This document shows positions 6,694 to 8,447 of a DNA stretch of 8,447 nt, piece after piece. Made by a program: the position numbers and the translations under genes. Under the pieces are notes generated by a model. It searched no databases. It was not told where the DNA came from and was given only the letters and a program-made list of their open reading frames with translations. Source of the DNA: DASUBV01 sp035763085 (GTDB lineage: Bacteria; Actinomycetota; Actinomycetes; Streptosporangiales; Streptosporangiaceae). Within the stretch, counting starts at the first letter, position 1. The number at the start of each line of letters is the position of its first letter. The stretch is taken from assembly GCA_035763085.1 (NCBI GenBank), contig DASUBV010000389.1:1-8447 (forward strand), read 5' to 3'.

Positions 6694-8447
6694 TCCTCGT
6701 CCTGGACAACTGCGAGCACGTGCTGGACGCGGTCGCGCAGCTCGCCGGGCGCGTCCTGGCCGACGCGCCCGGCGTGCGGATCCTGGCCACCAGCCGCGAG
6801 CCGCTGAGCATCACCGGGGAAGTGCTGTGCCCGGTCCCCTCGCTGACCCTGCCGGCCGAGGCGGCTGATGCACAGGAGGCGGGCAGCAGCTCGGCGGTCC
6901 GGCTGTTCGTCGACCGCGCGGCCGCGGTGCGGCCCGGCTTCGGGCTGGACGCCGCGAGCACGGGACCGGTCGTGCGCATCTGCCGCGCCCTCGACGGCAT
7001 CCCGCTGGCCATCGAGCTGGCCGCCGCCCGGCTGCGGGCGCTGACCCCGGCGCAGGTGGCCGACCGGCTCGACGACCGGTTCCGGCTGCTGTCGGTGGGC
7101 AGCCGGGACGCGATGCCGCGCCACCAGACGCTGCGCGCCATCGTGGACTGGAGCTGGGAACTGCTCGGTGACCGGGAGCGGGCGGTGCTGCGCCGGCTGT
7201 CGGTGTTCGCCGGCGGCGCCACCCCCGGCAGCGCCGAGTCGGTCTGCGCGCTGGGGGCTGACCCGGCCGACATCGTCGACGTGATCGCCTCGCTCGTGGA
7301 CAAGTCCCTGGTCACGGCGACCGGCGAGCACGAGGTGCGGTACCGGCTGCTGGAGACGGTGCGCGCCTACGCGGCCGAGCGGCTAGCCGAGGCGCAGGAG
7401 GCCGGCGCGGCCACCGAGGCCCACACGCGGTACTTCCTCGACCTGGCCGAGCGGGCCGAGCCGGAACTGCGCGGCCGCGATCAGCTGCTGTGGCTGAACC
7501 GGCTCGGCGCCGAGCATGACAACTGCTCGGCCGCGCTCGGCCATGCGATCGCTCAGGGTGATGTCCGTACCGCGCTGCGCTTCATCGGGGCACTGACCTG
7601 GTTCTGGATCACCCGCGACTACGAGTCCGAGGCAGGCGAGTGGGCCACCGCCGTCCGCCAGCTGGCCGGGGACACCCCGCCGGAGGGACTGCAGGACGCC
7701 TATGCCATCTGCGAGCTGGTGTACCTGATGTCCAGGCTGCGGCCCGGCCTTCCTGACCCGGCCTCGATGGACGAGGTCATGGCCCGGATCATGCCGCTGA
7801 TCAGCAGCAGCAGCCATCCGATGCTGGCCCTCGTCGGGCCGATCGCGGCCGTTATCACCGACCAGCCCGAGGATGCCCGCCGGGCCATCGCCGAGCTGGG
7901 CCGCCGGCCCGACCCCTGGCTGCGCGCGGCGGCTCTGCTGTTCAGCGGTCACCTGGCCATCCACGATGGCCGTATCGACGAGGCCGCAGCAAACCTGGCG
8001 GCCGGCTATGCCGCGTTCGAGGAGGTCGGGGACTGCTGGGGACTGATCGTCAGCCTGGGCGGCCAGGCCGAGGTGGCGCTAGCGCGCGGCCGGCCAGCCG
8101 AAGCCGTCGAGCTGCTGGAGCGCTCCCGCCAGCTCACCGCCAGCGGGCTGGCCGGCAACTTCGGCGAGATGATCAGCATCCCGCTGGGCCGGGCCCGGGC
8201 GCTGGCCGGCGACATCGAGGGCGGGCTGGCCGACCTGAAACACGGGGTGACCTTCGCCGAGCGCCTCGGCGAGCATGACGACGAGGCTCAGGGCTATGTG
8301 GAGATGAGCGAGGTCGCCCGCCGCGACGGCGACCTCGCGCTGGCCCGGTCGCTGCTGGACCGCGCGCTGGAGGTGATCGAGCCACTGCGGCTGCGGCCCG
8401 ACATGCGCGGCGTCGCTGCCACGGCCTACAGCAAGGCCGGCTGCCTG
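6594..8447 (+). CDS. AfsR/SARP-type regulator, C-terminal part (NB-ARC, winged helix, TPR-like; runs off window)
   Basis: Continuation of the SARP-type gene after the frameshift, open to the window edge. I translated 618 codons from a GTG at 6594 without a stop. This GTG marks the first start codon at the break and has no ribosome site, so independent translation is doubtful. Numbered from that GTG, Walker B is LILVLDNCEH at 33-42, a sensor-like ATSRE motif follows at about 65-69, and the GxPL motif GIPLAIELAAARLR begins at 135. A winged-helix segment contains LSVFAGG near 202 and YRLLETVRAYAAERL near 250, typical of the ATPase type fused to BTAD or LuxR-like regulators. From about residue 270 the sequence is Ala/Leu-rich and helical with A/G-spaced repeats, consistent with TPR-like units used for protein or ligand sensing. 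Its long intact frame argues that any inactivation is recent or only apparent. The true 3' end lies outside. Confidence 0.82.
   Translation, partial: MDGGWLADPVEAARLAALPPLDRLAETLAARRLILVLDNCEHVLDAVAQLAGRVLADAPGVRILATSREPLSITGEVLCPVPSLTLPAEAADAQEAGSSSAVRLFVDRAAAVRPGFGLDAASTGPVVRICRALDGIPLAIELAAARLRALTPAQVADRLDDRFRLLSVGSRDAMPRHQTLRAIVDWSWELLGDRERAVLRRLSVFAGGATPGSAESVCALGADPADIVDVIASLVDKSLVTATGEHEVRYRLLETVRAYAAERLAEAQEAGAATEAHTRYFLDLAERAEPELRGRDQLLWLNRLGAEHDNCSAALGHAIAQGDVRTALRFIGALTWFWITRDYESEAGEWATAVRQLAGDTPPEGLQDAYAICELVYLMSRLRPGLPDPASMDEVMARIMPLISSSSHPMLALVGPIAAVITDQPEDARRAIAELGRRPDPWLRAAALLFSGHLAIHDGRIDEAAANLAAGYAAFEEVGDCWGLIVSLGGQAEVALARGRPAEAVELLERSRQLTASGLAGNFGEMISIPLGRARALAGDIEGGLADLKHGVTFAERLGEHDDEAQGYVEMSEVARRDGDLALARSLLDRALEVIEPLRLRPDMRGVAATAYSKAGCL

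Overview
The window is very GC-rich and strongly G/C-biased at third codon positions. It uses GTG starts, 2-15 nt gene spacing and 4-nt stop/start overlaps. Together with an AfsR/SARP-type regulator, this points to an actinobacterial chromosome; I cannot name the genus. No tRNA, rRNA, CRISPR array or insertion sequence was seen, and no gene-free stretch exceeds about 140 bases.

Layout. (1) Minus strand, 4793 down to 1: a tight four-gene run. It starts with a complete canonical S-adenosylhomocysteine hydrolase (ahcY, 481 aa). Next is a second, divergent SAH-hydrolase paralogue of the shorter Thermotoga/archaeal type (419 aa). Last come two membrane proteins with bacterial PH domains, a small YdbS-like one (161 aa) and a large YdbT-like one cut by the left edge. 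Gaps are 14, 2 and -4 nt, so these are probably one operon. (2) 4794-4933: a 140-bp divergent intergenic region with a likely leaderless promoter and an 11-bp palindrome. (3) Plus strand, 4934-5359: a MerR-family regulator, divergent from ahcY. (4) Plus strand, 5470 to the right edge: a large AfsR/SARP-type regulator (winged helix, BTAD, NB-ARC ATPase, TPR-like region). Its reading frame is broken near position 6590 by an apparent one-base loss, while the downstream frame stays open to the edge.

How the parts may work together. AhcY removes the methyltransferase by-product SAH and so supports all SAM-dependent methylation. The divergent MerR protein is well placed to control itself and possibly the ahcY operon. 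The paralogue keeps the NAD fold but has lost several residues used for substrate binding and catalysis, so it may act on another substrate or be a pseudoenzyme or regulatory subunit. That paralogue, sitting in an operon with true ahcY and a PH-domain membrane pair, is the most unusual item here. The SARP gene may be a regulator of specialised metabolism, but its frameshift must be resolved first.
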